From Hymenobacter telluris (GTDB taxonomy: Bacteria > Bacteroidota > Bacteroidia > Cytophagales > Hymenobacteraceae), in NCBI RefSeq assembly GCF_017313265.1, contig NZ_JAFLQZ010000003.1, positions 248,001 through 312,000 of the forward strand: a DNA stretch of 64,000 nucleotides, read 5' to 3'. The notes beneath the pieces were generated by a model. That model was not told the DNA's origin. It saw only the letters and a list, made by a program, of their open reading frames with translations, and made no database searches. A program made the translations under genes and the position numbers. Below are positions 45,680-54,440 of the stretch, one piece after another. Each line of letters begins with the position of its first letter. Position 1 is the stretch's first letter.

Positions 45680-48600
45680 ATGATTGCAGAAACCTTTATT
45701 CGGCGCCCCGTTACGGCCATTGTCACCTCGCTGGTGATTGTGCTGGTTGGGGTGCTGGCCATCCTGAACTTGCCGGTAGGGCAGTATCCGGAAATTACCC
45801 CGCCCACGGTATCCGTAACGGGCACGTACACCGGCGCCGATGCCCAAACCGTGGAGCAAACCGTGGCCACGCCCGTGGAAGTGCAGGTAAACGGTACGCC
45901 CGGCATGACTTACCTGCAAAGCAACAGCACCAGCAACGGGCAGATGAGCATGACGGTGAACTTCGAAGTGGGTACCGACATCAACATTGCCGCCCTCGAC
46001 GTGCAAAACCGGGTGGGCATTGCCCTGCCCACGCTGCCGCAGGAAGTACAGCGCCTGGGCTTGATTGTGCGCAAGCGGAACCCCAGCATTCTGATGCTGG
46101 TGGCCCTGTATGCCCCCAAAGGCACCCACAACACCACCTTCCTCGACAACTACGCCAACGTGTTCATTAAGGACGCCTTGCTGCGCACCAAAGGCGTAGG
46201 TGACATTGTATCCCGCGCCGACGACTTCTCGATGCGCGTGTGGCTGAAAACCGATAAACTCTCGCAGCTGGGCGTAACGGCTCAAGACGTGACGGCCGCC
46301 ATTCAGGAGCAAAACGCGCAGATTGCGGCTGGCTCCATTGGCGCCCCGCCCGCTCAAACCGGCCAAACCTTCGAATACATTGTGTTCGTGAAAGGCCGCC
46401 TCACCAACACCGAGGAGTTCGGCAACATCATCGTGAAAACCCAGCCCACCGACGGCTCGGTGGTGTACCTGAAAGACGTGGCCCGCCTGGAATTAGGCAA
46501 GTTCAACTACGCCAGCAACTCGTTTGTGGACGGTAAGCGCGCCGCCTACCTGCTGGTGTATCAGGCCCCCGGCGCCAACGCCCTGGAGACCTTCGAAAAC
46601 GTGAATGCCACGATGGAAGGCCTGAAAAAGCAGTTCCCGTCTGACCTGGCCTACGTGGTACCGTTTGAAGCGGCTTCTGTGGTGAAAGTATCCATCGAGG
46701 AAGTGCTGCACACGCTGGTAGAAGCCCTGCTGCTGGTAGTGGTGGTGGTGTTCCTGTTCCTGCAAAGCTGGCGCTCCACGCTTATTCCGGTACTGGCTAT
46801 TCCGGTGTCCATTGTGGGTACCTTCCTGTTCTTTATTCCGCTCGGCTTCACCATCAACACGCTCACCATGTTCGGTTTCGTGTTGGCCATTGGCATTGTG
46901 GTCGATGACGCCATTGTGGTGGTGGAAGCCGTGGAACACAACATGAACCAACGCAACCTGCCGGTGCTGGAAGCCACCTTGGAAGCCATGCGCGAAATTT
47001 CGGCCCCAGTTATTGCCATTGCCCTGATTCTGGCGGCGGTATTCGTGCCGGTAGGGTTCATTCCGGGCATCACCGGCCGTTTGTATCAGCAGTTCGCTAT
47101 TACCATTGCCATTTCGGTACTGATTTCAGCGTTTGTGGCCCTTTCGCTCACGCCGGCTTTGTGCGTGCTGCTGCTCAAGCCCCACAAGCGCGACGAAAAC
47201 TCGCGCGGCATCGACAAGCTGTTCTTTAAGTTCAACAACTGGTTTGACAGAGTGACGGGCAAGTACGGCGCCGGCGTGCAGCGCGGCATCAAGCACTCCC
47301 GCTTTGTGGTTATTATTCTGGTGTGCATTGTGGCCGGCACGGTGCTGCTGTTCATGAAAAAGCCCGGCGGCTTTATCCCCACCGAGGACGAAGGCCGGAT
47401 TATCGTCACGTTCAACTTGCCCGAAGCATCTTCCACCGAGCGCACCGTGAACACGCTGAACGGCATCATGAAAGAGCTGGGCCAGATTAAAGGCATCCGG
47501 CACTACGCTGGTTTGGGTGGCCTGAACGCGGTTAACTTCTCCTCGAAGTCGAACAGCGGCACGGTGTTCTGCCAGCTGGAGCCCTGGGAAGAGCGTAAAG
47601 ACGAGGCCGTGCAGTTGCAGGGCCTGATTGCCACCATCCAAAAACGCCTAAGCAAGTTCAAAGAAGCCAACGTGGTGGTAATTTCGCCGCCGGCTATTCC
47701 GGGCTTGGGCAACACCGGTGGTTTCTCGTTTGTGCTGCAGGAGCGGGAAGCGGGCGGCGACATCAAGAACTTTGATGCCCAGCTCCAGAACTTCCTCGGG
47801 GCGTTGCGCAAGCGGCCCGAAATTGCCGGCTCGTTCTCGTTCTTCACGGCCAACACACCCGGCTACCAGCTCACCATCGACCGGGAAAAAACCAAGAAGC
47901 TCGGCGTGTCCATTGCTGATGTGGGCACGGCCCTGCGCACCTACCTGGGCTCGGCCTACGTCAACGACTTCACGGTGTACGGCCGCAACTTCCGGGTGGT
48001 AACCCAAGCCGACAGCATGTACCGCGCCGACATCAGCAACCTGGGCCAGTATTACGTGCGCAACAACGTGGGCGGCATGGTGCCCCTGAGCACGCTCACC
48101 AGCTACAAGCGCACCGAAAGTGCCCCGCTCATCTCGCACTACAACCTGTTCCGCTCCGCCGAAATCAACGGGAACCCCGCCCCCGGCTACTCGTCCGGCG
48201 ACGCCATCAAGGCCTTGCAGGAAACGGCTTCGCAAGCGTTGCCAGCGGGTTACGGGTTCGAGTTTTCGGGGTTGAGCCGCGAGGAATTGCTGGCCGGTGG
48301 CCAGACGGTGTACATCTTCGCGTTGTCGCTCACGTTCGTGTTCCTGTTCCTGGCGGCACTGTACGAAAGCTGGTCGGTGCCGTTTTCGGTGCTGCTGGCC
48401 GTGCCGCTGGGGGCCTTTGGCGCTATCCTGGCCTTGATTTTCCTGCCCAAGCTCACCAACAACGTGTATGCCCAGATTGGTTTGATTACGCTGATTGGTT
48501 TGTCGGCCAAAAACGCCATTCTGATTATCGAATTCGCCAAAGAGCGGGTAGATAAAGGCATGCCGCTGGTGGATGCTACGTTGGAAGCCGTGCGCCTCCG

Positions 48601-48907
48601 CTTGCGCCCTATTGTAATGACCTCGCTGGCGTTTATTCTCGGCGTACTGCCGCTGGTATTCGCCTCCGGCGCTGGTGCCCAAAGCCGCCAGACTATCGGC
48701 TGGACGGTGCTTGGCGGGATGCTTTCGGCTACGCTGCTGGCCATTTTCATTGTGCCGGTGCTGTATGTGCTGATTACCCGCTTCGCCTACGGCAAAGAGA
48801 AGCTGGCCGAGCTGGAAGCCAACTACAAGCCCGACGAAGAGCACGGCGGCCCCAAAGAAGAAGGCCCCGGCGAAGGCGACCATTCGGCAGCCCCGAACCC
48901 GGCGTAA
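45680..48907 (+). CDS. RND-family efflux pump permease (HAE1/AcrB type)
   Basis: A 1075-residue inner-membrane proton-driven exporter. The order of features is the HAE1 start MIAETFIRRPVTAIVTSLVI, periplasmic loop 1, membrane segments 2-6 with the motif GIVVDDAIVVVEAVEHNM, which carries the paired Asp residues expected for proton relay. The second half has GGFIPTEDEGRI, loop 2, and the final segments including GLSAKNAILIIEFAKE, RPIVMTSLAFILGVLPLVFA and ASGAGAQSRQTIGWTVLGGM. It ends in a charged tail. Together with the TolC-type channel and adaptor it forms a drug or solvent efflux system. The substrate is unknown. Confidence 0.97.
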   Translation: MIAETFIRRPVTAIVTSLVIVLVGVLAILNLPVGQYPEITPPTVSVTGTYTGADAQTVEQTVATPVEVQVNGTPGMTYLQSNSTSNGQMSMTVNFEVGTDINIAALDVQNRVGIALPTLPQEVQRLGLIVRKRNPSILMLVALYAPKGTHNTTFLDNYANVFIKDALLRTKGVGDIVSRADDFSMRVWLKTDKLSQLGVTAQDVTAAIQEQNAQIAAGSIGAPPAQTGQTFEYIVFVKGRLTNTEEFGNIIVKTQPTDGSVVYLKDVARLELGKFNYASNSFVDGKRAAYLLVYQAPGANALETFENVNATMEGLKKQFPSDLAYVVPFEAASVVKVSIEEVLHTLVEALLLVVVVVFLFLQSWRSTLIPVLAIPVSIVGTFLFFIPLGFTINTLTMFGFVLAIGIVVDDAIVVVEAVEHNMNQRNLPVLEATLEAMREISAPVIAIALILAAVFVPVGFIPGITGRLYQQFAITIAISVLISAFVALSLTPALCVLLLKPHKRDENSRGIDKLFFKFNNWFDRVTGKYGAGVQRGIKHSRFVVIILVCIVAGTVLLFMKKPGGFIPTEDEGRIIVTFNLPEASSTERTVNTLNGIMKELGQIKGIRHYAGLGGLNAVNFSSKSNSGTVFCQLEPWEERKDEAVQLQGLIATIQKRLSKFKEANVVVISPPAIPGLGNTGGFSFVLQEREAGGDIKNFDAQLQNFLGALRKRPEIAGSFSFFTANTPGYQLTIDREKTKKLGVSIADVGTALRTYLGSAYVNDFTVYGRNFRVVTQADSMYRADISNLGQYYVRNNVGGMVPLSTLTSYKRTESAPLISHYNLFRSAEINGNPAPGYSSGDAIKALQETASQALPAGYGFEFSGLSREELLAGGQTVYIFALSLTFVFLFLAALYESWSVPFSVLLAVPLGAFGAILALIFLPKLTNNVYAQIGLITLIGLSAKNAILIIEFAKERVDKGMPLVDATLEAVRLRLRPIVMTSLAFILGVLPLVFASGAGAQSRQTIGWTVLGGMLSATLLAIFIVPVLYVLITRFAYGKEKLAELEANYKPDEEHGGPKEEGPGEGDHSAAPNPA

Positions 48908-48931
48908 TCTGGTTCTCGCCGGTTGAAAGAC

Positions 48932-48967
48932 ACTGCCCCTGAGTTATTTATATAGCCCAGGGGCAGT
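48932..48967 (+). terminator. Hairpin terminator after the RND pump gene
   Basis: The perfect 10-bp stem ACTGCCCCTG/CAGGGGCAGT (48932-48941 with 48958-48967) has a 16-base loop and is followed by TCACTTTTA. It lies 25 bases after the pump stop codon. Confidence 0.75.
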
Positions 48968-49002
48968 TCACTTTTACGGAGGGTTGAAACAGCTAGCGGC
49001 AT

Positions 49003-49114
49003 GTAGCGCGGAGGCCACAGGAAATCTGTTCTGCGACGAGCAACGCGAGTATCCGGTATTGCGCTAACACGTAGGAACTCGCGTTGCTCGTCGCGGAACA
49101 GATTTCCGCGCTAC
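49003..49114. repeat. GTAGCGCGGA-family palindrome, copy 1
   Basis: The arms 49003-49050 and 49077-49114 pair almost completely (GTAGCGCGG, then AAATCTGTT, then CGACGAGCAACGCGAGT). The left arm carries an extra AGGCCACAGG block. Copy 2 is at 60462-60590. Confidence 0.92.
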
Positions 49115-49212
49115 ATTGGGTGTAAAGCCGACCAACAGTAGAAAAAATTGGCCCGACCAAGCTTGCTAACCGTGTCGCTCAACCTGTTCACAAACACCAA
49201 CTCCCTCCCGCT

Positions 49213-50853
49213 ATGAAACTGATTTGGCTTTTGCCGCTGCTCCTCTCCCCTACTCCTGCCCTCGTGTTTGCGCAATCCTCGAAAACTACTGCTTCAACGC
49301 AAGCCCCTGCGCAAGTGAAAGTGGCGCAGGGCACCCTGGAAGGCACCGTCGTCGATAAGTTGCGGGTGTTTAAAGGCGTACCGTTTGCCGCGCCGCCCGT
49401 GGGCAACCTGCGCTGGCAGGCGCCGCAACCCGCCCAGCCCTGGATGAACGTGCGCCAAGCCAGGCAGTTCGGGCCGCGCGCCATGCAGCTACCCTTGTTC
49501 GGCGACATGAACTTCCGCTCCAACGGCGTGAGTGAAGACTGCCTGTATCTGAACGTGTGGACGCCCGCCAAAGCCGGGCAAAAAGGCCTGCCGGTGTTGG
49601 TATATTTCTACGGCGGTGGCTTCCAGGCCGGCGACGGGTCGGAGCCGCGCTACGACGGGGAAAGCATGGCCCGCCGCGGCATTGTGGCCGTAACGGTAAA
49701 CTACCGGCTCGGCGTGTTCGGCTTTATGGCGCACCCCGAGCTGTCGAAAGAGTCGCCGAATCAGGCTTCCGGCAACTATGGTTTCCTGGACCAAACTGCC
49801 GCGTTGCGCTGGGTGCAGCAGAACATTGCCGCTTTCGGCGGCGACCCCAGGCAGGTAACTATTGCCGGCGAATCGGCGGGCTCCATGTCGGTGAGTGCGC
49901 AAATGGCTTCGCCACTGGCGAAGACGCTATTTGCGCGGGCCATTGGCGAAAGTGGCTCGATGTTGAACACCAGCTTTGGCCCGCTGCCGCTGGCGGAAGC
50001 CGAAAAAAACGGAGTGACCTTCGCCACCAGCCTCGGGGCTACTTCCCTGGCAGCGTTGCGTGCCTTGCCGGCGCAGCAGCTACTGGAAGCCACCGGCAAG
50101 CCCGGCGCCCCGCGCTTCGGTCCCATCCTCGACAACTACTTTTTGGTGAAGAAACCCGCCGCTACGTTTGCGGCCGGTGAGCAGGCCCGCGTGCCGCTGC
50201 TGGTAGGCTGGAACTCGCAGGAAATGGGCTATCAGTCTATGCTGGGCCCGGATAAACCAACCGTAGAAAACTACACCAAGGCGCTGCAAAAGCTGTACGG
50301 CGACCAAGCCGCGGAAATCCAGAAGCTCTACCCCGCCACCACCGATGCGCAAGTGGAGCAAGCCGCCACCGACCTGGCCGGTGACCGGTTTATTGCCTAC
50401 AGCACCTGGAAATGGGCCGACGCGCACCTGCAAACCAGCGGGCAGCCTGTGTACCGCTACCTCTACGCCCGCCCCCGCCCCGCCATGACCCCAGCAATGG
50501 GCAACGCCAAAGCTGGGCTGGCCGGTGGCGTAGTGAAACAGGAAGCCAGCGCGCCCAAAGCCCCACCGGCCAAGGGGGCCGTCCACTCCGCCGAAATCGA
50601 GTACGCGCTGGGCAACCTCGGCACCAACAAAGTATACGCCTGGACGCCCGACGACTACAAAGTATCGGCCACGCTTCAGAGTTATTTCGCCAACTTCATC
50701 AAGACCGGCAACCCCAACGGCGCCGGCCTGCCTATCTGGCCCGCGGCCAAAGCCGGAGCCTCCCCGGTGCTGCGCGTGGACGTAACCACCAGCGTAGAGC
50801 CCGATACCAACCGGCCACGCTACCTGTTCCTGGATCAGCAGGCCAGTAAGTAA
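49213..50853 (+). CDS. Secreted type-B carboxylesterase/lipase
   Basis: A 546-residue exported esterase of the alpha/beta hydrolase carboxylesterase type-B family. It has a signal peptide (MKLIWLLPLLLSPTPALVFA), then the N-terminal FKGVPFAAPPVGNLRWQAPQ motif, the CLYLNVWTPA motif, the oxyanion segment FYGGGFQAGDG, and the nucleophile elbow GESAGS with Ser221. The acid is expected near AEIEYALGNL or the FAxGE region, and the His near 480 is not obvious by eye. Residues about 425-460 include a Lys/Ala/Pro-rich insert (KQEASAPKAPPAKG). It is a single gene flanked by palindromes. The natural ester substrate is unknown. Confidence 0.92.
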   Translation: MKLIWLLPLLLSPTPALVFAQSSKTTASTQAPAQVKVAQGTLEGTVVDKLRVFKGVPFAAPPVGNLRWQAPQPAQPWMNVRQARQFGPRAMQLPLFGDMNFRSNGVSEDCLYLNVWTPAKAGQKGLPVLVYFYGGGFQAGDGSEPRYDGESMARRGIVAVTVNYRLGVFGFMAHPELSKESPNQASGNYGFLDQTAALRWVQQNIAAFGGDPRQVTIAGESAGSMSVSAQMASPLAKTLFARAIGESGSMLNTSFGPLPLAEAEKNGVTFATSLGATSLAALRALPAQQLLEATGKPGAPRFGPILDNYFLVKKPAATFAAGEQARVPLLVGWNSQEMGYQSMLGPDKPTVENYTKALQKLYGDQAAEIQKLYPATTDAQVEQAATDLAGDRFIAYSTWKWADAHLQTSGQPVYRYLYARPRPAMTPAMGNAKAGLAGGVVKQEASAPKAPPAKGAVHSAEIEYALGNLGTNKVYAWTPDDYKVSATLQSYFANFIKTGNPNGAGLPIWPAAKAGASPVLRVDVTTSVEPDTNRPRYLFLDQQASK

Positions 50854-50876
50854 CATTCCGCCTGCTAGTAAAAAAG

Positions 50877-51112
50877 ACTGTCATGCTGAGCTTGCCAATT
50901 GGAAGAAGCTGGCCGACTTTCTAAATAATCCAAGTTGTAAGGTAGCCGCGTAGCGGTGAGAGGTTTGTAGAACGGGTTGTCTTCGGCACGAAGCGCCGCG
51001 TAGCGGTGCAAGAATGCCGGTGCCTCTTGCACCGCTACGCGGCGCACACCTACTGTCGCTGTATCTGCTACAAACCTCTTGCCGCTACGCGGCTACTTCG
51101 CAACTTGAGTTA
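50877..51112. repeat. Nested double palindrome (CCGCGTAGCGG family) plus a lone GTCATGCTGAGC half-arm
   Basis: An outer inverted repeat (50931-50970 with 51068-51107, allowing small bulges) encloses an inner perfect 21-bp inverted repeat (50993-51013 with 51025-51045). Both share the CCGCGTAGCGGTG core, so they are a nested duplication of one unit. At 50880-50896 there is a lone GTCATGCTGAGCTTGCC half-arm of another family, with no partner. This fills the 318-base gap between the two esterase-type genes, and no gene is visible in it. Confidence 0.92.
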
Positions 51113-51171
51113 AATGGTTTCATTCACTGGCGAAGTACCTTGCTGCACCACTCACTTGTTCTTACTTCTCG

Positions 51172-52089
51172 ATGAAAGCGCTTTTCCTGACTGCCTTACT
51201 TAGCTGCTCGTCCGTTTTGCTGCACGCCCAGCAGGTTATTTCCATCTATTCCGTCACGATTCCGAACTCCAAGCCCAGCGAGGTGAAGGAGAATATGGTG
51301 ACGGAAACGGGCGGCAGAATCCGGATTTCCAACGTCATCCAGCCCACGCTGACGGTATTTCGGGCGGCCAAAGAAAAGGCCAACGGCACGGCAGTTATCA
51401 TCTGTCCCGGCGGCGGCTACGCCCGGCTGGCCATCGACCACGAAGGCTACGACGTAGCCAAGCGCCTCAACGAAATGGGCGTTACGGCCTTCGTGCTCAA
51501 GTACCGCCTGCCCAACGACCAAAGCCAGCCCGACAAGTCGATTGCGCCGCTACTGGATGCGCAGCAGGCCATTCGGCTGGTGCGGCAGCGGGCCACCGAG
51601 TTTAACATAAACCCGGCCCGGATTGGGCTGATGGGCTTTTCGGCGGGCGGGCACCTGGCTTCCACGGCCGGCACGCACTTCGCCAAACCCGTAGGCGACG
51701 ACAAAACCAACACCTCCGTCCGGCCCGATTTCCTGATGCTGCTCTACCCGGTTATCAGCTTCTCCGACAGCCTGATGCACGGCGGCTCCCGCACCAACCT
51801 CATCGGCAGCAACCCGCCCGCCGACCAGGTCAAGCTGTATTCCAACGAGCTACAGGTAACCACCCAAACCCCGCCCACCTTCCTGGTGCACGCCGCCGAC
51901 GACAAAACGGTGAAGGTGCAGAACAGCCTACGCTTCTACGAGGCCTGCCTATACCACAAAGTGCCCGCCGAAATGCACCTCTACCCGCAAGGCGGCCACG
52001 GCTTCGGCATGAACAACAAAACCACCAAAGACAACTGGACGGACCGCCTCCAAAACTGGATGGACGCCAACGGCTGGCTTACGAAATAA
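51172..52089 (+). CDS. Secreted alpha/beta hydrolase (Aes/BD-FAE-like esterase)
   Basis: A 305-residue exported hydrolase. It has a signal peptide (MKALFLTALLSCSSVLLHA), then VIICPGGGYARLAIDHEGYD with the oxyanion GGGY, the elbow GFSAGGH (Ser157), an acid in HAADDKTV and the catalytic-type His in GGHGFGMNN. This is the feruloyl/acetyl-xylan esterase-like pattern seen often in Bacteroidota. It could remove acetyl or feruloyl groups from plant polysaccharide, but the substrate is not proven here. A terminator follows. It is separated from the type-B esterase by palindromes, so the two may not be one transcript. Confidence 0.9.
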   Translation: MKALFLTALLSCSSVLLHAQQVISIYSVTIPNSKPSEVKENMVTETGGRIRISNVIQPTLTVFRAAKEKANGTAVIICPGGGYARLAIDHEGYDVAKRLNEMGVTAFVLKYRLPNDQSQPDKSIAPLLDAQQAIRLVRQRATEFNINPARIGLMGFSAGGHLASTAGTHFAKPVGDDKTNTSVRPDFLMLLYPVISFSDSLMHGGSRTNLIGSNPPADQVKLYSNELQVTTQTPPTFLVHAADDKTVKVQNSLRFYEACLYHKVPAEMHLYPQGGHGFGMNNKTTKDNWTDRLQNWMDANGWLTK

Positions 52090-52115
52090 GCCCCGCACCA
52101 AAAATTTTATTGCGC

Positions 52116-52152
52116 AACAGAGCCCTTGGCCCAAACAGCCAGGGGCTCTGTT
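52116..52152 (+). terminator. Hairpin terminator after the Aes-like esterase gene
   Basis: The 14-bp stem (52116-52129 with 52139-52152, one G-T pair) is followed by ATTTAG. The stem is strong but the T-run is weak. Confidence 0.7.
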
Positions 52153-52310
52153 ATTTAGCAGCACCAACTGTTATTCTGGCTATATTTATTGGTTCCAGAA
52201 ATTGTATAGTTTTTCTCAACCCTGTAAGCTCGTCAACCGTAATGGCACGGTGCTTGTAAACTTCCCTCTCAAGTGAGTGAATGTTTCTTGAAACTCTAAA
52301 TTTCTTTGTC

Positions 52311-52859
52311 ATGAAAAAGGTCAGTTTGCTTCTCGCTCTGGTAATGATTTTCGCCTCGGTTTTCAGCATCAATGCCCAAGCGCAAAAGCGCATCAGCTCA
52401 CACGCTAAAGGTGCCGTAATTGGGGGCCTTGGTGGCGCTGCTGCCGGTGCTCTTATCAACAAGCGTAACCGAGTAGTGGGTGGGGCCGTGGGTGGGGCAG
52501 CCGGTGCCGGCCTTGGCTACGTAATTGGCAAGAATGCCGACAATAAGCGCAAAGCCGAAGCTGCCCGGGTAGCTGCCGCCAACCGGGCTGAAGCCCGCCG
52601 GGTAGCGGCCTACCGCGCCGGGGTTGCAAAAGGCAACGCTACCGCACTGGCTAAGTCGTCGGCCGCTCCGGCTGTTTCACCCGCTGCCGCCGCTGCCTTA
52701 GCCGCTGCTCCCGCCGCCGGCGTGATGTACACCCTGAACAGCAACAATCAGGCTGCCTACGCGCCTACTGCTGCCAGCGGTGCTTACCTGCCCAACGCTT
52801 CGTACGGCGACCGGGCTTCGGCTTATCCTAGCTCGGAAGTGCGTCGTAAGAGCTGGTAG
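52311..52859 (+). CDS. Exported glycine-zipper protein
   Basis: A 182-residue exported protein. The ATG at 52311 begins a signal peptide (MKKVSLLLALVMIFASVFSI, then AQAQ). The glycine-zipper region HAKGAVIGGLGGAAAGALIN, then GGAVGGAAGAGLGYVIGKN (residues 32-70) resembles the YMGG-like/Gly-zipper family, which often inserts in membranes or forms oligomers. Residues 75-140 are Ala/Arg-rich and helical, and the C-terminal part is Ser/Tyr/Ala-rich with no predicted domain. It has no obvious partner. Its role is unknown, possibly at the outer membrane. Confidence 0.75.
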   Translation: MKKVSLLLALVMIFASVFSINAQAQKRISSHAKGAVIGGLGGAAAGALINKRNRVVGGAVGGAAGAGLGYVIGKNADNKRKAEAARVAAANRAEARRVAAYRAGVAKGNATALAKSSAAPAVSPAAAAALAAAPAAGVMYTLNSNNQAAYAPTAASGAYLPNASYGDRASAYPSSEVRRKSW

Positions 52860-52883
52860 TCTTCCGGTTTCGTTCTTGTAAAA

Positions 52884-52984
52884 TAGGTAGTTGGTAGTGC
52901 GTAGTTGAACTTAGGGCATTAACTAGCTGCATGCTAGACGCGCGGTGCTTGTCCCGTATCCAACTACGTACTACCAACTACCTA
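52884..52984. repeat. TAGGTAGTTGG-family palindrome
   Basis: The arms 52884-52907 and 52961-52984 are 24 bases each with one mismatch and a 53-base loop. It lies directly before a rho-independent terminator. Confidence 0.93.
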
Positions 52985-52986
52985 AA

Positions 52987-53014
52987 AGCCCCGAGCCTTG
53001 CGCTTGGGGTTTTT
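52987..53014 (+). terminator. Rho-independent terminator after the glycine-zipper gene
   Basis: The stem around AGCCCCGAG/CTTGGGGT (one G-T pair) has a 7-base loop and is followed by TTTTT. Confidence 0.8.
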
Positions 53015-53050
53015 CATCCTGCTACTTATCACCTACCAAACCCTGAACCC

Positions 53051-53515
53051 ATGAAAACCTATTTCAGCTTGCTACTCGCGGCAGTATCTCTGGCGTCTTG
53101 CTCCACGGATAAAAAGCCCGCCGAAGCTGTTAATGTGCAAGCCCTCAACCAGCAGTTTATCGGGGCCTGGAACAGCCGCAACACGGCCCAGCTCGATACG
53201 CTCCTCGCCGACGATATTCAGTATTCGCAGGGCGAAACGCACTTCAAAGGCAAGTCGGAAGTATCCGATAAGTGGGTGCGCGCCACGCTGGGCACCATCA
53301 CCGACCTGAAAACCTACGCCACCAGCTCCGGCACCGATACCCAAACTGCCTACGAAGCCGGCACCTTCTCCACTGAGGTAGTGCCCGAAGGCCCCAACAT
53401 GCCGCGCGGCGAAGGCGAAGGCAACTTCATTCTGCTGTGGAAGAAGAACGCCAAAAACGCCTGGAAGCTCAGCTACGTGCAGCTCGAAGGCCTGCCAGTA
53501 CGGGTTAGAAACTAG
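53051..53515 (+). CDS. NTF2-like (SnoaL/DUF4440-type) lipoprotein
   Basis: A 154-residue lipoprotein (MKTYFSLLLAAVSLASC, lipobox LASC, Cys17). The ATG at 53051 is chosen because it starts the signal peptide; upstream in-frame codons cross the palindrome and terminator. The mature part has the NTF2-like cone fold pattern: ALNQQFIGAWNSRNTAQLDT, DIQYSQGETHFKG, and FSTEVVPEG with a terminal strand NAWKLSYVQLEGLPV. Such proteins bind or convert small molecules, but no active-site residues can be assigned. The end overlaps the next (opposite) gene by 11 bases. Confidence 0.82.
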   Translation: MKTYFSLLLAAVSLASCSTDKKPAEAVNVQALNQQFIGAWNSRNTAQLDTLLADDIQYSQGETHFKGKSEVSDKWVRATLGTITDLKTYATSSGTDTQTAYEAGTFSTEVVPEGPNMPRGEGEGNFILLWKKNAKNAWKLSYVQLEGLPVRVRN

Positions 53516-53816
53516 TTGCTGGCGTTAGCAAATACACCTGCGTACCCGCCGGCACAGATTCTACCTCGTCCTGTGCCAGCAGCAACGCCCGCGTTTCAAC
53601 GGCAGCTCCATCAAGCGAACCAGCTGGGCGCGACACTTCCTCAACCCCAGCCGTAGCTTCCAGGCGGCCTCCATCCGGAAACACGAGTTGCACCCGCCAC
53701 TGCGTGTACAGCTCGAAGCTTGCAAGTAGCGGCGTAGCGTGCTGAGCGAGCAGCAATACGCCCAAGCCCGTTAGGCCAACGCTTTTCTCTACTTGCATCA
53801 AAAGATTTTCGGGCAT
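53505..53816 (-). CDS. Small protein of unknown function
   Basis: I do not recognise this protein of about 103 residues. Start ATG at 53816 is preferred over an upstream TTG lying in the terminator stem; a second ATG six codons downstream (53798) is also possible. The visible features are a hydrophobic N-terminal part (VGLTGLGVLLLAQHATPLLA), then a beta-rich stretch (YTQWRVQLVFPDGGRLEATA) and a C-terminal AGTQVYLLTP end. Its 3' end overlaps the convergent NTF2-like gene by 11 bases. It is probably a real gene because the spacing and codon pattern fit, but this is not certain. Confidence 0.5.
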   Translation of the reverse strand: MPENLLMQVEKSVGLTGLGVLLLAQHATPLLASFELYTQWRVQLVFPDGGRLEATAGVEEVSRPAGSLDGAAVETRALLLAQDEVESVPAGTQVYLLTPATSF

Positions 53817-53831
53817 GTGCCCTATACGTTG

Positions 53832-53865
53832 AAAAGCCCCCGGCAACCAGTTGCCGGGGGCTTTT
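53832..53865 (-). terminator. Strong terminator after the DUF779 gene
   Basis: A perfect 15-bp stem (53832-53846 with 53851-53865) has a 4-base loop. Reading on the minus strand it follows the DUF779 stop by about 20 bases. A-rich and T-rich flanks let it work on both strands. Confidence 0.92.
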
Positions 53866-53887
53866 ACGTTACTAAAAATTATTTTTG

Positions 53888-54289
53888 CTACGCTTCCATT
53901 GGCCGCGTGAGGTACTCTTCCCCATCATACACGGGGGCCATGTTCTGTTCTTCTTCCTGCGTGAACAAGCGGGAGCGAATCAGAAACCGGACACCAAGCG
54001 GAATTTCCAGCGAGAAGCTGGCGCCGCGGCCTTTCACTACGTCTACCGTGAGTTGGGTGTGTTTCCAGTACTCGAACTGGCTGGCACTCATGAAAAAGTC
54101 GCAGCCATGAATCTGGCCCAGCCACACGTCGTTGGCGCCTACCCGGAACTCACCCTTAGTAAAGCACATGGGAGAGGAACCGTCGCAGCAGCCGCCACTT
54201 TGGTGAAACATCAGCGGGCCGTGCTCGTCGCGCAGAACGTCGATGGTAGCTTCGGCGGCTGGAGTTACTAGGACGCGGGGAGTAGTCAT
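53888..54289 (-). CDS. DUF779-family protein, partner of aldehyde dehydrogenase
   Basis: A 133-residue soluble protein of the DUF779 family, with the signature DEHGPLMFHQSGGCCDGSSP, then DVWLGQIHGCDFFMSASQFE and VDVVKGRGASFSLEIPLGVRF. The Cys-Cys and His-x-Cys residues could bind metal (inference). In many bacteria DUF779 genes sit directly beside an ExaC/AldB-type aldehyde dehydrogenase, as here, but the biochemical role is not established to my knowledge. It is downstream of the dehydrogenase gene with a 24-bp palindrome in the 151-base gap. Confidence 0.92.
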   Translation of the reverse strand: MTTPRVLVTPAAEATIDVLRDEHGPLMFHQSGGCCDGSSPMCFTKGEFRVGANDVWLGQIHGCDFFMSASQFEYWKHTQLTVDVVKGRGASFSLEIPLGVRFLIRSRLFTQEEEQNMAPVYDGEEYLTRPMEA

Positions 54290-54322
54290 GTAGCAACAGG
54301 GGAATGAGTAATAAAATAATTT

Positions 54323-54420
54323 GTCATCCTGAGCTTGCGAAGGACCTTACCACACTTGAACAACAGACGTAACAACGACTTGTGCTGGCGTGATAGGGTC
54401 CTTCGCAAGCTCAGGATGAC
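54323..54420. repeat. GTCATCCTGAGC-family palindrome between aldehyde dehydrogenase and DUF779 genes
   Basis: The arms 54323-54346 and 54397-54420 are perfect 24-bp inverted repeats with a 50-base loop. It is a variant of the GTCATGCTGAGC family, with GGACC instead of GCATC. Confidence 0.95.
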
Positions 54421-54440
54421 AGCCAATTACCTGAAGTAGC

